Assembly: GCA_000499405.2 (NCBI GenBank)
Contig: HG738137.1
Location: forward strand, 14,625,661-14,689,660
From: Onchocerca volvulus
Taxonomy: Eukaryota > Nematoda > Chromadorea > Rhabditida > Onchocercidae
Length of the DNA stretch: 64,000 nucleotides
Direction of reading: 5' to 3'
The position numbers were made by a program, and so were the translations under genes. Position 1 is the stretch's first letter; the number at the start of each line of letters is the position of its first letter. Below, one piece after another: positions 23,168 through 36,800 of the stretch. The notes under the pieces were generated by a model. That model ran no database searches. It was not told the origin of the DNA and saw nothing but the letters and a program-made list of their open reading frames with translations.

Positions 23168-26100
23168 CTAATAAAGTTTGTTTATCTCATTAACATCAGC
23201 AATAGTTGTATAATCAGCAATTTTACAGTCACCATTTCTTGTTTTTTCCAAATTTTTCTTTCTGACAATTATACCATAATCCAGCATACTGTAAACCATA
23301 TCAATTACTGATTTCTTGATAGGCATATACTCCATTTGAAGAAGTTGTTGTGACTAAAAAAAGAATAGAAAAAAAAAAACGATTCTGCAAATGTTGTTTA
23401 ATAATTTAATTAAAAAATTGACAATTTAGTTGTTTAATATTTTAATAACTTAATTAGATACAAATTTACATTTTGAATTTAACGTGCGGAAATGTTTGAT
23501 TGAAGTTTTTCTCAAAAGAATGAATTAAATTAAAAAAAAAAAAAGATTATTAGGTTAAAATTCTAAAAATTAATTTTTTTACAAGCTTTCAAATTTACTA
23601 ATATATTACTTTTAAATAATAACTAAAAAAAAAAAAAAAAGCTTTTCAATTATTAAGTTTTTCACTGTTAATGTTTCAGAAACAACGAAAAAAAGTTTTA
23701 TTTCAAATGATTTGTTACTTCTTTTCTTTACCTTTGTATTATCAAAATGTAATTTTGGTCCTAAGCGATATTTGATTGCTTCAAAATGTGGATCACATGT
23801 TGCTTTAGCATATAATTTTGCTAACCAATTTGGCGTTGTCGCACGTGAAATTGAAAAACCTAAAAATTCAAAATAAAATTTGCGTCAAATTTTATCTACA
23901 AATTAAGTTTTCTAGTGATAAAGAAAATGTTCAAAGTTTATGTCATCTTGCTTTTATCACTGAGTAAATATTTTATAATTCAAATACATTATATATGGAA
24001 AAATATTTAAACTTAAGTAATTATTTCGAAGATTAAAAAATTTGAAATATTTACACACCTTGACCTTTAAATTCTTCATAAAGCCAACGAGTTAATTGTG
24101 ATAACCAAATTGAAGGTGTTGCTGTTATCAGAATTCGTTCACCATTACAAATTTCGCATTCCATTGCTCGTATATGTGCACGTGCAACATCACGTACGTC
24201 AACCATACCAAGTGAAACTTTTGGTGCTGCCGGAAATGTATGATAATCCATCATTCGTTTAATTATCTGAAATAATTTTATAATCAAATTTAATTTTCGA
24301 ACTAAAAAAATTTGCTCATAAATAGTTTAACTGTTTGGTGAAATATAATTGTCTGAAATTTATTTGAATCTTTTTTAAATGTATAATAAAATCATTGGAA
24401 AACAAGATAATTTGCTAGAAATTATTGTAATTTAAATGGAAAAAAACTTCTGAAGAAATGAACAAGTTCGAAGAATGAATAAATAACAAACTCTGGCACT
24501 TCCATGTTTCTGATTTGAAAGTACCGGTCCAACAACAAATGATGGATTTAAAACAGTTAATTGAAATCGTGTCTTTTCTGAAATATGAAAATAAAAACAA
24601 CAATATTTAATCAAAATTGTTGAATTGGATAAAAAATCCACAAAGAATGGATTGGAAAAAGATTGAAAAAAAAAAGTAAAAAGTGTTGGTAAAAAAAGAA
24701 AAAGTAAGAAGAAAATAAAACTTTCAATTTCTTCTAAATCAGTTACAAAAATTTCGGAATAAAATTTAGGAAATACTTTCAATTTAAATAATTAAAGACC
24801 AAAAATGACCTGGTAGAGATTTCCAAAATTCCCATGCAGCTTTTTCGGCAATTATTTTTGAACGGCTATAATTTTCAAGTCGTTTACTTTCCAAATTACC
24901 CCAACAATTTTCGTCAAAAATTTGTGCATCATTTCTATGACCATCTATGAAACGAACAAAAAAAAAAAAAAAAAATTAATAAATAAATGAAATTTTTAAA
25001 AAAATAAATAAATAAAAATTCATTATAATTGCTATATTAATATAATGATAATCAGGTTCTATTTATTAGTACTAATTTAAATACATACTTATATATTATT
25101 TAAAATCTTGTTAATTGATTCAAGTATGAAAATGATTTGAATTATTTTAATGCTAAATTTATATTCCTTAAATATTTATATATCTTATTTTAAATTTTGA
25201 TTAAGTTTATTCCTACCAAAATATTTACCATTTATAGCAGCTGTACTGCTAGTTAAAATTATTTTTTGAATGGTACCACATTTTGCAGCTGCTTTTAATA
25301 CATTTAAAGTACCATCCCTGGCTATTTTTATAATTCCTTCATCAGCAACAATAGGCCAAGGTGATGCAATATGTAAAATATATGTACATCCGTCAACTGC
25401 TCTAAAATTTTAGATAAAAAATTAATGCAAATTTTGTATCTGTTACTAATACAGAAATTTAATATTTTAAATGATTATTTAAAAATTATGTGAAATTTGC
25501 CAAGAGAAAAAATCTAAAATTTTAGATAAAAAATTAGTGCAAAATTTGCATCTGTTACTTAAGCAGAAACTTAATGTTTTAAGTGATTATTAAAAATTTA
25601 TGTGAAATTTGCCAAAAAAAAAAAGAAGAGGAAAAAGAGAAGAGATTTATAAAAATTTTCATCACCTATGCCAATGATCCGAGCATTCAAGATCAGCTTC
25701 CACAAGTTCCAATCTTTCCGAACTATACTTTAGATCACGAAGTGGATTTACCTATAATAAACTATAATAAATTTAAGTTTGATTTTATTTTTTATCATTT
25801 ATCATTGAATTTGTCATGATTTAATGCTATAGCTATCTCATATTCTGCGAAAATACCTTGTAACTCATCAAGTATCAATTGCTACGAATTTTCTCTTTAT
25901 TATCTCTCGATAAACTAATTGAGCAACTAAAATTCAATATGATTTAGTAAATTATGCAAGAATTTCAGGAAAAATTCAAAAAATTGATCATTTATTAAAA
26001 AGCTAAAAATGAAAGATAAATTTTTAATTTCATATAAAATTTAAAATTTGCTTATGGATAATTATAATTTGTGTAGTAAATTAACATTATTGAAAAAAAT

Positions 26101-27218
26101 TTGTGGTTCATATTTCAGTGTAGGAAATAAAGACATTTTTTAGTATAAATTAATACTTAAATATCAATTATTAAAATGCATTTTAGTTAATAAATTGTTC
26201 CAAAATATTATAATTGATTGATGATCGTTGAAATATTTTCAAATGTTAGCAATTTTTTCTTAAATTTACTTTGATAAAACGTATGAAAAAAAAAAGAAAT
26301 TAACCAACCTTAGATGAATTTTGTAGACTTCGTACCGTACCTCTTACCGTATAACCATTTTCTAGAAGTTGTTGCACACAGTGTAACGCTATATAGCCTG
26401 ATGCACCAGTAACAAGTACAACTGAAAATTATAATTTGCGATTAATTTCGTATTTTTTGGTTATTTTACGATTTAATTAAAAATCTTTGATACCATAAAT
26501 AATAAATGATAATCCATCATGCAACTGGAATAAAATATTATTTGAAATAATTTCAAAGGTTAAATCCAACATCGATTGAAGTAAATTTGATTATAATTTT
26601 GATTGGAATGAAGCGAAATTATTACTTTCTTAATTAGTTAATAATTTACTAAACTTTTGATCATACTAAATTAATATATAATTTAATTATTATCTTTCGG
26701 TTCTCATAAATAAAAAATAACAAGTAAAATATCGGAATTTTATTTGGCACATTTTTTAATTGTCAATTATAATTTAATCGACTAATTATGAAGTTGTACG
26801 AATTAGTGAAATATTCGATATTTTAAAGTCAAGTCAAGAATTACCGTTATCATATTGTTAGCTAATAATTTTCCAATTTAATCAAACATCAAACAGGGAA
26901 GAAATAAATGAAAAATCTTTCCAAATATAGCAAAATTATGTAAATTCGAAGAAATTGAAATTATTTTAAGTAAATTTTATTAATAAAACCATTTCAAAAA
27001 GTTTTGTGAGTAAAATTAGCCATAAATTTTGAGAAAAAAAAATGGCATAATTTAATGCCTTACTTTAGCCCTAAATTATATCATTTTTGTCATTTTTATT
27101 AAAATAAATCAAATTTAAAATAACTAAATCGAATTTAAAAAAGAAGAATTCATAAAAAAGAAAAGAAATACATACCAATTTTTTCGTTGTTTTTAACTGA
27201 ATCGATCGTAGTAATCAT
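23168..27218 (-). CDS. NAD(P)-dependent extended-SDR reductase (dihydroflavonol reductase/epimerase-like)
   Basis: Nine exons: 27218-27176, 26421-26309, 25751-25666, 25401-25229, 24944-24810, 24577-24492, 24266-24059, 23859-23732, 23353-23168; 385 residues. The Rossmann signature VTGASGYIA (GxxGxxA, residues 19-26) binds NAD(P). EADLE and ILHIASPW follow as in the family. LTSST holds the likely catalytic Ser (132/133) and YSRSK the catalytic Tyr164 and Lys168. LNPSFVVGPV, GMVDVRDVARAHIRAME and GERILITA are substrate-side signatures of the 4-dihydroflavonol-reductase/3-beta-HSD group. The true substrate in the worm cannot be told. A TTATAG acceptor directly precedes the ATG, which suggests trans-splicing. 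All catalytic residues are present, so the enzyme is probably active. The length is near the family norm of 320-350 plus a C-terminal extension of about 40 residues. Confidence 0.92.
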
Positions 27219-28142
27219 CTATAACAAATTGCAAACTTTATGAGATTTGAAGAATTTTAAAAGACAAAGAAAATAAAGAGAAATACGAAAGGAATTGAAC
27301 AATATTTGGATAAAATTATCCAAATTTTCGCTCAATTCAAATATCAAACATTGTCATTCGATTCCTTTTGTTGAATGACGTTTTGTCACCAAAATCTGCT
27401 TCAGTTATATCGCTCATAAAAACTTGTTTCCAACATGTGTTCAGAGAAAATTTGAAAACAAAAGAAAAATAAAGAAATGAAAATTGTTTTAAAAATAGAA
27501 TACCATGCAGTATTGTGGGAGAAAAGAGGAAAAAAAAACGATACGATGTATAAAAAAATAAATTTTATATATTCATATACATATACATATTTTTTGGATA
27601 ATTTCAAAAATATCTGATAAGTAATTAAATTACTGCAATTATCATTATTGCAAATAATAAATAATTAACGATAACGAAAGTAGGAATATTTTATGGAAAA
27701 TAATAAATGAATAGAAATGAAAAATTATTGTTGCGATAATTTTCAATTTTTTACACTCAGATTTTGGATCAAAATAGTAAAACTTAGAGTCAAAGTAACA
27801 GAATTGAATCAAAGTAGTGAAATTTAAAAATCGAACATTTCTTAGTTCATTTGAAGGGATTTCCAAGATTTTATAATGATATTTTTTTCTCATATCTTTT
27901 ATTAATTTTTGCCATAATTCAGCATTTTTCATCATCAATTTTCTTTTATCTCGTTTCCTTATCATCTAACTAACTGAATATTTATCAATTTACTTCAATT
28001 CCACAAATAATATTTGAAATTTTAAATCATGATTCAAAGAAAATAAGATTAACTTCCAAATGCTACGCTGAATTGAAAATTTCGATCGAAAATATCAGGT
28101 AAAATTTATTTCGTAATAAATACAAATATTATTCGAGAAAAT

Positions 28143-28420
28143 GGTTTTAATTAGTAATAATTAGAATAATAACGATGACAAAAATAATGTTGATAATAAT
28201 TCATAATAATATTAATAATAGTAATAATAATAATAATAACGAAATAATTGTTATTGCGCTATCATTATTATCATGAGATTATTTTTGTTATTATTAATAT
28301 TATAATTATTACTATAACTAAACGAATCAAACTGGATAGCTAAACAAATTCTTCCTACTTACATTGATTCATTATCGCAATAATGATAATAATAATATCA
28401 TTATTATCAGTAATATATCA
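28143..28420. repeat. Interrupted AAT/ATT microsatellite
   Basis: Imperfect AAT/ATT repeats with both strands represented (AAT-rich to about 28260, then ATT-rich, then AAT again), so parts can pair. No function inferred. Confidence 0.7.
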
Positions 28421-31400
28421 AACCGAATTTGATAATTTTGTCATGGCCTGCATTATCAATAATTACTGATTTAAATTTCAGAAAAATTCAAAATATATGC
28501 TACTAATATTTAAAACATTTTCAACAAAAAGTTTCACTTTCATATCACATCTAAATATTATATGGTAACAAAAGAAAATTTGATCAAAAGTCAATTTTTT
28601 TTTCCTTTTGGAAACAAACAAACAAACGAACACATTTTTATCCAAATAATTGAACGAATAAAAATTTGAGGCAATTGGTAAACCAACAAAAAGAATTAAA
28701 TTGAATTAAATTACATTTTTCAATTACATTCATTTACTCTACAAAATATTATTTTAATGCACAATATGATTGCAAACAAAATATTCAAATAATTCAATGG
28801 TTTAGATTGTTGGAAATTTTGCATTTCATACAAAATAAATTCGTAATATTTGATCAAAAAATTTTGATACAATATTTATGAAATATAATTTGATATATTT
28901 TTAATTTGTGCATTATTTTTTAGAAATAAAATCATATGAATTAATTAACAGATTATATCGAATATTTATTTTTTGTCAATATTTACAATCATATTTTATA
29001 AGACATTTAAACTTATTGAAATTTTTGTTAGCAATTATATACAATAATTTAATTTATTATATTTATCTTATTTATTACAATCACTTAAATTACTTAACCA
29101 TTTGGATCAAATTGCGGATTAATTAACCTAACTTTATCGTCTTTAAAAGTTAATAAATGATATTCAAGAATTAATCACTTTCATTACTTTTTTCTTTTTT
29201 TGCAATAAACTAGAGATTTATAAAAATCAAATTATTTTGCAAATTAAAGAAATAAAAATAGAAATTATTTTTTATACCTAATAGAATTTTTACTCTAAAC
29301 TATATTTTGAAGAATAGATTGACATAGTTCCACTAATCTAAAATGTATAATAGAACTGGTTAAAATTCAAAATGTTTACAGGAAAAAAGATGAAATATTG
29401 ATGATGAGAAACAAGAAATTTAATTATGCTCAGAATTATTCGATCGCATCATAATTGTAGGAAAGGATTTAGAGAAATTTCAAGATTTATTTGATGAAAA
29501 TTTGATCATAATGTTGAATATATTGTGGAATATCTAAATTTTTATCGATCGGATAAAATACAAATAAATACAAAAAATTGTAAAATAAAACAGTTGAAAT
29601 TTGTTCAAAAAAATTTATTTTATTTAAAATTTTGTAAAATGAAAAATTTAAAATTTTTTCACCTATATCTGATCGACACCAACAGATATTTCATTGTACT
29701 TTATTCGATCGATAAAAATGAATTTCTCATTAAATAAATGAATAAATTATAAGAAAAAAAAAAAAAGTAATAAAAGGATTTTCAATGATACGAAAAAGAA
29801 ATTATCCAAAAAAATTTTGAAAATGAATGAAGAAAATAGGTTAATTTTGACATTCAGCAATTCAATCTTTTAAACTAATTTTCATTTCATTCATTCCTTA
29901 TTAATGTAAAAAAAATTTTGTGTCAAGCCTGTTTTATCAACAAAAAGTACATGTCATAACTTCTGAAAATATCAAAATATTCAAAAAAAATTTTTCCAAA
30001 ATGATGAAATTTTCGCTTTCATTTGCTTTTTTTTTTTAAATTTTATTTAATGAAATACAAATAAAATTTTGCTCACATATTAATAAAAGTAAAATTATAA
30101 ACAAATTGCTTCTATAATTATTAAAGCAATTTTTTTTATATATTTTAAATTTGAATAAATTTTAATATTGGATATAAATTTTTGAAAAAAAAAAACGTTG
30201 GATTCTTTTAATTTTATATCGACTGATTTGATCATAATATTTTATTCTTGCATTCATTTTTTATCGATAATGCTTTGCAAGAATTTATTTTAAAAAAAAA
30301 TTTTTATTACAGATTTTTGTATTGAAAGAATTGTTCGTATTAGGAAATATTTCGTACCATTGTTTGTTTGATCTATAATATTTCTAGATAATTAAAACAA
30401 TAATATAAAATTAGTAATTAAAAATTTTAAGGTATGCATAAAAAGTTTCAAAATTGAGTGATGCAAGTTTCCTGCTAACTAAAAATAATAATTTTTAATT
30501 ACTATTTTAAATTTTACAACTTTAGAGATGATATGATTTAAAAAATTTTAATCTATGTCGAAATCTTTTTCCTCCTTTATTTTACTTAACTTTACTGATA
30601 ATAAAGTTTATTACAAGTGATCATATTCAAATTTTTATCTATTAGGAAAAGAAAAAAATCGTTCGAAAAAAACAAAAAAATGAATTAGAAGATAAGAAGA
30701 TATAGGAAGTATAAAGAAGAAAAAATTCACAAAATGTCCATTTTTATATTAAAACTTTGACTCGGTAAAAAAAAGACAAAATCAAAAAACAAAATTTATG
30801 ATCTAAAACAAAAGTCTGATTAGAATAAGAATGGATCAATCAATTTTTTACTAAAAAGATTTTTCGCAGATAATTAAATTACTCAGATAAGCAAATGAAA
30901 CGAAAAAAAATTTGACGAAAAATGGTAGAACTTGCGAAAATGAGAATTCGGATGAAAAAAATTAAATTTAAATGATAAAATAAATTTTTTCTACCTCTTT
31001 ATTTTGCATTATTTTTTGACCAACCTGACAATAAATATATCTCTTGCTTAATTTAAATTAAATAAGAAGTGAATTGTGAATGATCAATGGAATAATTGGA
31101 CAGTAATACTTGAGATTAAATTTCATATTAAAAAATCTGAACGAATTTGATTAATTAAAATATAATTTTTTATGGAATTGAAAGTGAATTTACCGAAAAC
31201 GTAAAAAATTTCTGCAGTTTTTGTTTTTCTTTTTTTATGATGTGATAAAATGTTAAATGAATTATTATGTAAGTAAATAAATTAGATGATTAAATTTGGA
31301 AATGAAGCAGGAAAAAAAAAGGTGAAAAGCAAAATTTGCTGATTTCTTCATGCATGTTTTAAAGCGTTGTAATAATAATTACAATCACAATAGCAATAAT

Positions 31401-31436
31401 AAAACAAAAATATTAGCAATTATAATAGCAAGGATA

Positions 31437-31507
31437 AGTAAATAAATAAACAAATAAACAAATAAATAAATAAATAGATGAATAAATGAATAAATAAATG
31501 AATAACG

Positions 31508-31587
<80 letters not shown>

Positions 31588-31588
31588 T
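31437..31588. repeat. Compound microsatellite (AAAT)n then (AAT)n
   Basis: Imperfect tetranucleotide repeat 31437-31505 followed by a pure AAT run of about 80 bp at 31508-31587. It produces a long isoleucine run in one minus frame, which is not a gene. Confidence 0.95.
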
Positions 31589-33844
31589 AATGATAATGGT
31601 AGCAATACTGATGATTTCAATTTTACAAATTTTATTTATTGAAATACCGTAAATAAAATATCAAAAATGATGTCAATTGTATGGTTAACAATTATGCTAA
31701 GAATAATTAGGCAATTTATTGGTAAGTTTGCAAATATTACAATAATTAAATAAATTTTATGCTTGAAATTTGATTAAAATTTTAAAATTTCAATTTTTCA
31801 TTGCATTTCTTATTTTCATTTCTACACTTTATATATTTGCAAATTTTTTGTAATTAATGTTACATTTAGAAATAAAAAAAAAAAAACGGCATGAAATTAA
31901 AAATGATGATAAACTAAAAATAATGAATATATCTTATGTATTTCTTAAATATAGTTTTTTCAGGTTTAGTAATTGTTTGTTACATTTTCTACAAATTTGC
32001 ATAATATCTATTAATTGATAATACATTGTATCGAATTTTTGAAACTGAAATATTTGCATTTCATTTTACAATTTCGTGAAATAGTCAAAATTCCTCTTTT
32101 CATCTTTACTTCTTTAGTTTTTTTTATTAACTTTTGTTCAGGCTTTCAAATTTTTTCGTGGTAGTCATTTTATTTTTTAAATTCTTCTAATTATAAACTT
32201 TATTGATGGTTCCGCGTTGTCACGATTTAATATTTCAGCTTCATCTAAACATCTATTTGTTTCTCAGATTTTAATTTTTTAGCGACAACTTAAGAAGTGA
32301 TAGTTTAGACTTAATTAATTTAAACATCTAAATATAATTATTTACTTGACTAAAGTTTGCTGAATATTATCATGAACATTTATATATTATAATATCTCTG
32401 ATAAGACAAATATCAATTTGATTGATAAAACGATAATATTTCATTAAATACTGGATTATTTTTTGATTCATTGATAAATATTATTTAACATTATCTCTGA
32501 TATGACAAATTAATCATTAAAATGATTACTAGAGTCTTTTCTTGATATAAAACAAAAATATTAATTTTTTAATACAAAAAAATTTTATGAAACATTTCTA
32601 TGATTTGTCATCATTATCATTATTATCATTAACATTTATATACTATAATATTTGCAAATTGCACTCATAAATTATAAAATCAATCGATAATTATTATCAT
32701 TAATTATTAATAATTTTAGAATAATATTAGCATATCGGTTATACTTCAATCATCCAGAAGATATGTTACATTTTATATACAATTAAGTACCATTAAGTAC
32801 CAACCCGAATAATATTTCTTGTTGCATTGTTAACTGAAAAATTCCAGCACAAATGAATTAACAATTCTTTTGTTTAGTGAGATTTCGGTAAATAATTAAA
32901 ATTTCCACTCTATGATGAATATATATATATATAAACGACAAATTTATTCATAAACGATCATTTAAACGACAAATTTATTTAAACGACAAATTAATTCATA
33001 TGCTTAAAATTTTTTTTTATTTTTGTCACCTTATAATAAGAATTGTTAAGAATCTAAAATAAATTTAGAAGAAAGGATAGTTTATAGCTGCATATTTTAT
33101 ACCTATATTTGCCAGAAGTATTTTTGTTATACCATCAATTAATTGGCTTTTTCGACAAATCGTTCTTTTCATATTTTTAATGATTATTACAACGCCACAC
33201 ATCTGATTTAAGCTTTTATCATATGAGGAAATCTTAATAATCAAAACAATTCAAAAATTATCTTTACCATTCTCTCCAGAAATTTAAGATAAAAAATGGA
33301 AATTTAAAGCAGGACAAAACTGATACTATAATTTTATTCATCCATAAGTCAGCTGTTACAAAAGTTAAAATTTTTAAAATCAGATGTAAATAAACCTCTC
33401 GTTTTATTCTTTTTTTTTTTTCCTGAGATGTAGGATAATCTTACTGAAAATGAAAATTTATTCTTAATGATTCAAAAATACATCAGGAAATGTAACAATA
33501 AAATATAAATGAATAATGAATACATGTACATAAACTGTTCAACAAATAACAATACAAACTATTACAAAGTATATAAATGAGGTAGGAACGATAAATTAAA
33601 TCCAGTTTAACGAGTCTGCCTTTTTTCAACTCATCAAATTTCTTTCCCTTTATTTTCTTATAAGCATAACAAAATTTAAGAACAATTTACCCCGTAATTT
33701 TCTCGGCAAAATATTATACATACATTATCAAGCTATGTATCTAATTTTATCAAATAATTACATCGAATTTCTCATTAAATTTCTAAAATTGGACCGAGTA
33801 CAAATGATAATAGCACCGAACAAAGAGAATGATGCACAATTATT

Positions 33845-36800
33845 TCAAAGTGTTTTTAAACAAACAGCAACAGCTTCTGATAATATTTGACGATTTTCTC
33901 GATTTGGACTTTTAATAACAGTCCGAAAACCGCCATTTTCAATGTACACAACAGCACCGAGAGTATCCTGAAATTAGTTAGTAAAATAAATTCGTAATTT
34001 AAGAGATATAATATACCTCTGAAACTGTCAAATATATGAAAACTCGAAAAATCCTTCCTTCTATTCCTACCACTTATCAATCCCTTCAATCCATCATTTA
34101 AAAATAATGTTTGATATATAATATTAAATTTAACGTATGTAGAAAGAGTCACGAAAACTTACAAAGGTGAAACGAATATTCCCATTAATTTCATCCTGTG
34201 AATATTTTAAATTCATCTGAAAATTTTGTTTATTATATGTACAACATGAATTTTCAGGAAATGTATAAGATAATATGCAGAATTACATGGATATTAGGGT
34301 TGCGTTATCATTTACTAAAACCATATTAAATCAACATGTTATAAGAAGTACAATATAGCGATAACTATTTTTTTTGTCCATATTTGAATTGAGCTATGGA
34401 CAGTTTAGTGAGTGATATTAATTACAGAAATTGAAAAACTTTTCCATTTAAATCAAGGAATTGAAATCGTAAATGAAACATTTCGAGAGCAAAAGTGAAC
34501 TTACTTTTGTTAAAGTTTGAGCAAATGTCTCAGGATCAAGTTTTCCAACAAATAAGTTCCTAACTTTTGCTCTCATATCTGGCTGAAAATGATGAAATAC
34601 AATAAAAAATTAGAGCAAAAGTTTCTGGAAGTAAAAATTTATTTCAATTAGTAACAACTTACATTAAGCTCCAGAACATTATCATATACCGAAAGAACGC
34701 CCTTAAGTGCTGAAAGTCCAATATCATTATGATCATGATGTCCACGTAACTCAATGCCTCGAAGAGTCTGAAACGCTAATATTAATGATAATAAATATAG
34801 ATTACACAGTTATAACTATCCAACTTTCAATTTATTGCAAAATTTCAGTGGTAACAACTATAAATGTTCCAGAATTCATTTTTTCATCTAAGATGTCCAT
34901 AAGATGCCTTAAGTTACTCAGCTTTTTTTTTTCTTTTTTCTTTTTTTTTTTATTTTATAAATAGAGTCTTCTGGATGATTTTCGAATCATTTTCTTTTTA
35001 TTCTTAATGCATAGCTGAGTACAAATTGAATAAATCATTTTAATTATCAAATATCAATATAAACAGATATAAAAATACTAACTCAACAAAAGAATTTTTC
35101 CTGAAAACTTACTCTGCAAAACAAACCAAAAAATAAAAAATTAAAATAAACAAACAAACATACATCTGGATGCAAACGAACTCGTTTTGTTTTTGTTGCT
35201 GAAGGTATCAAAAAAGTGTCACCGTAACGAAAAGTAGCTCGCGCATTCTATAAAAATTTATTTTATTCTTGGAGCTTCATCATAAATAAAAAACCTTTTC
35301 TTAAAAAACTTTGACTTTGCTAACTACAGCAAAGAACGGAAAGTGACATGCAACGAAACAAAACCATTTACTAAAATTTACGAAAATTTTGCTGCTATCG
35401 CCACAATTACTCTGGCTTTCATTTCAGCACTAGGCTGTCTATTCTATGTTAGTAAGATACAATTACGCAATATATTTAAATAGGAGTGATATATATTACT
35501 TATATATACTACTTACATAATTAACAACGAAATCGGTACGCTGGGATGAATTTAGTGAAGGTTGCGCATATACTTCGGGCATAACTAAAAGTTTTGGTGC
35601 TAGATCTGGTAATATAGAAGGATTGAGCTGCGAGAAATCCAGTCTTGTTTCAATTGGAAAGAAAAAGGCACGTATTGAAAGTTTTTCATATGGTCCATAG
35701 ACATTTTGAATTGGATAATCCGGATCTAAAACGGAAGTTTTCTGATAAAAATTCAAAAGTTTTCCAAGATACAATTAATATACAAACTAATCACTAAAGG
35801 CTTTATAATAAGTGATGATATGACGAGTTATTTAAAAGAAGTAATACATAGCATTGAATCCATTTAGCTTTTTCAAAAGATCAAATCGAAGAATTGAAAA
35901 ATTCAAATAAAGCTTCACCTGTCATAATTAAAGCATTCTTTGAATCATTTCCCCACATTTCCAGAAAATGTACAGCATTACCGATTCGTAACGAAGGATG
36001 CCCAGTAAAAATGACACATGGAGTTCGCATTTGTCGACAAAAATCATCATAAATATTTTCGTAAACTTTCAAGCGACCATTTCTTGACATCTCAAAAATA
36101 CAATTTTTTAGAACTTGGTTGCAATACCTACTCATCTAAGAGATCTATTTTATTTATACTAGTTTTTGTTGCAAATCCCTTTCCTCCCTATCTTTTATTG
36201 ATTTATAAGAAATGAAAATTATGGGCAAATGAAAGGTAAAATATGACTGAAATTTAGCGACTCTTTCTATTAGTTTAATTTAAAGATTTTTTGAAAACAA
36301 AAAAGATACCAATCCATGTTTAAATGGCTCTTCTGGTATATTCACCATATTTTGCTTTTTTTCCGACAACCATTCGGCATAAATATTTGAATATGCCAAA
36401 GTACTCTCGGCAACTGGTGAAATGAAATATACAGGAACATCCACTGGTACATCGTGCTTGAAATAGTCTATTTTGATAAATGAAATTTTTTGATCAGTAC
36501 GACATATTTTTTTTTAAGATCTAAAATTACTCCTGAATTAACTGGTCTTAATCCAGCAATCTTGCATCAAAATAAATATCCCCTTTCTAGACATGTATTT
36601 TAATTTGAAAAACTTATAAACTGCATTGGCTACTGATCATAGAAAATGACAGTTTGCATCTTCCCATACTTTTCCATGGTAATTACCAGGAAACGTCTAC
36701 AAAAAGTAATATTGCAATTATTTTCAACAAAAAATATAAATTTTGTGATTTACATAAAACGTATATTAATGTTTGCAGAAATTTCTAGATAAACAAAAAA

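Larger units (their letters stand above)
27219..33844. other. AT-rich intergenic desert with microsatellites
   Basis: Contains AAT-type microsatellites (28143-28420 and 31437-31588) and a thrice-repeated AAACGACAAATTTATT word at 32934-32998. A 107-codon minus frame at 27967-27645 lies upstream of the reductase gene, but it has no motif and lacks splice or similarity support. No other gene seen. Confidence 0.55.

Noticed and set aside
27645..27967. Minus-strand 107-codon frame upstream of the reductase gene
   Set aside because: The composition is plausible at the N-terminus but turns into Ile/Phe-rich AT noise; it has no motif, no splice support and a local 19-20 bp repetition.
31420..31620. 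Poly-isoleucine minus-strand frame
   Set aside because: It is the translation of an (AAT)n microsatellite.
33087..33205. Possible sideroflexin-like last exon on the plus strand
   Set aside because: A 38-codon hydrophobic frame after TTTATAG is only vaguely similar to the sideroflexin end, and no companion exons were found.
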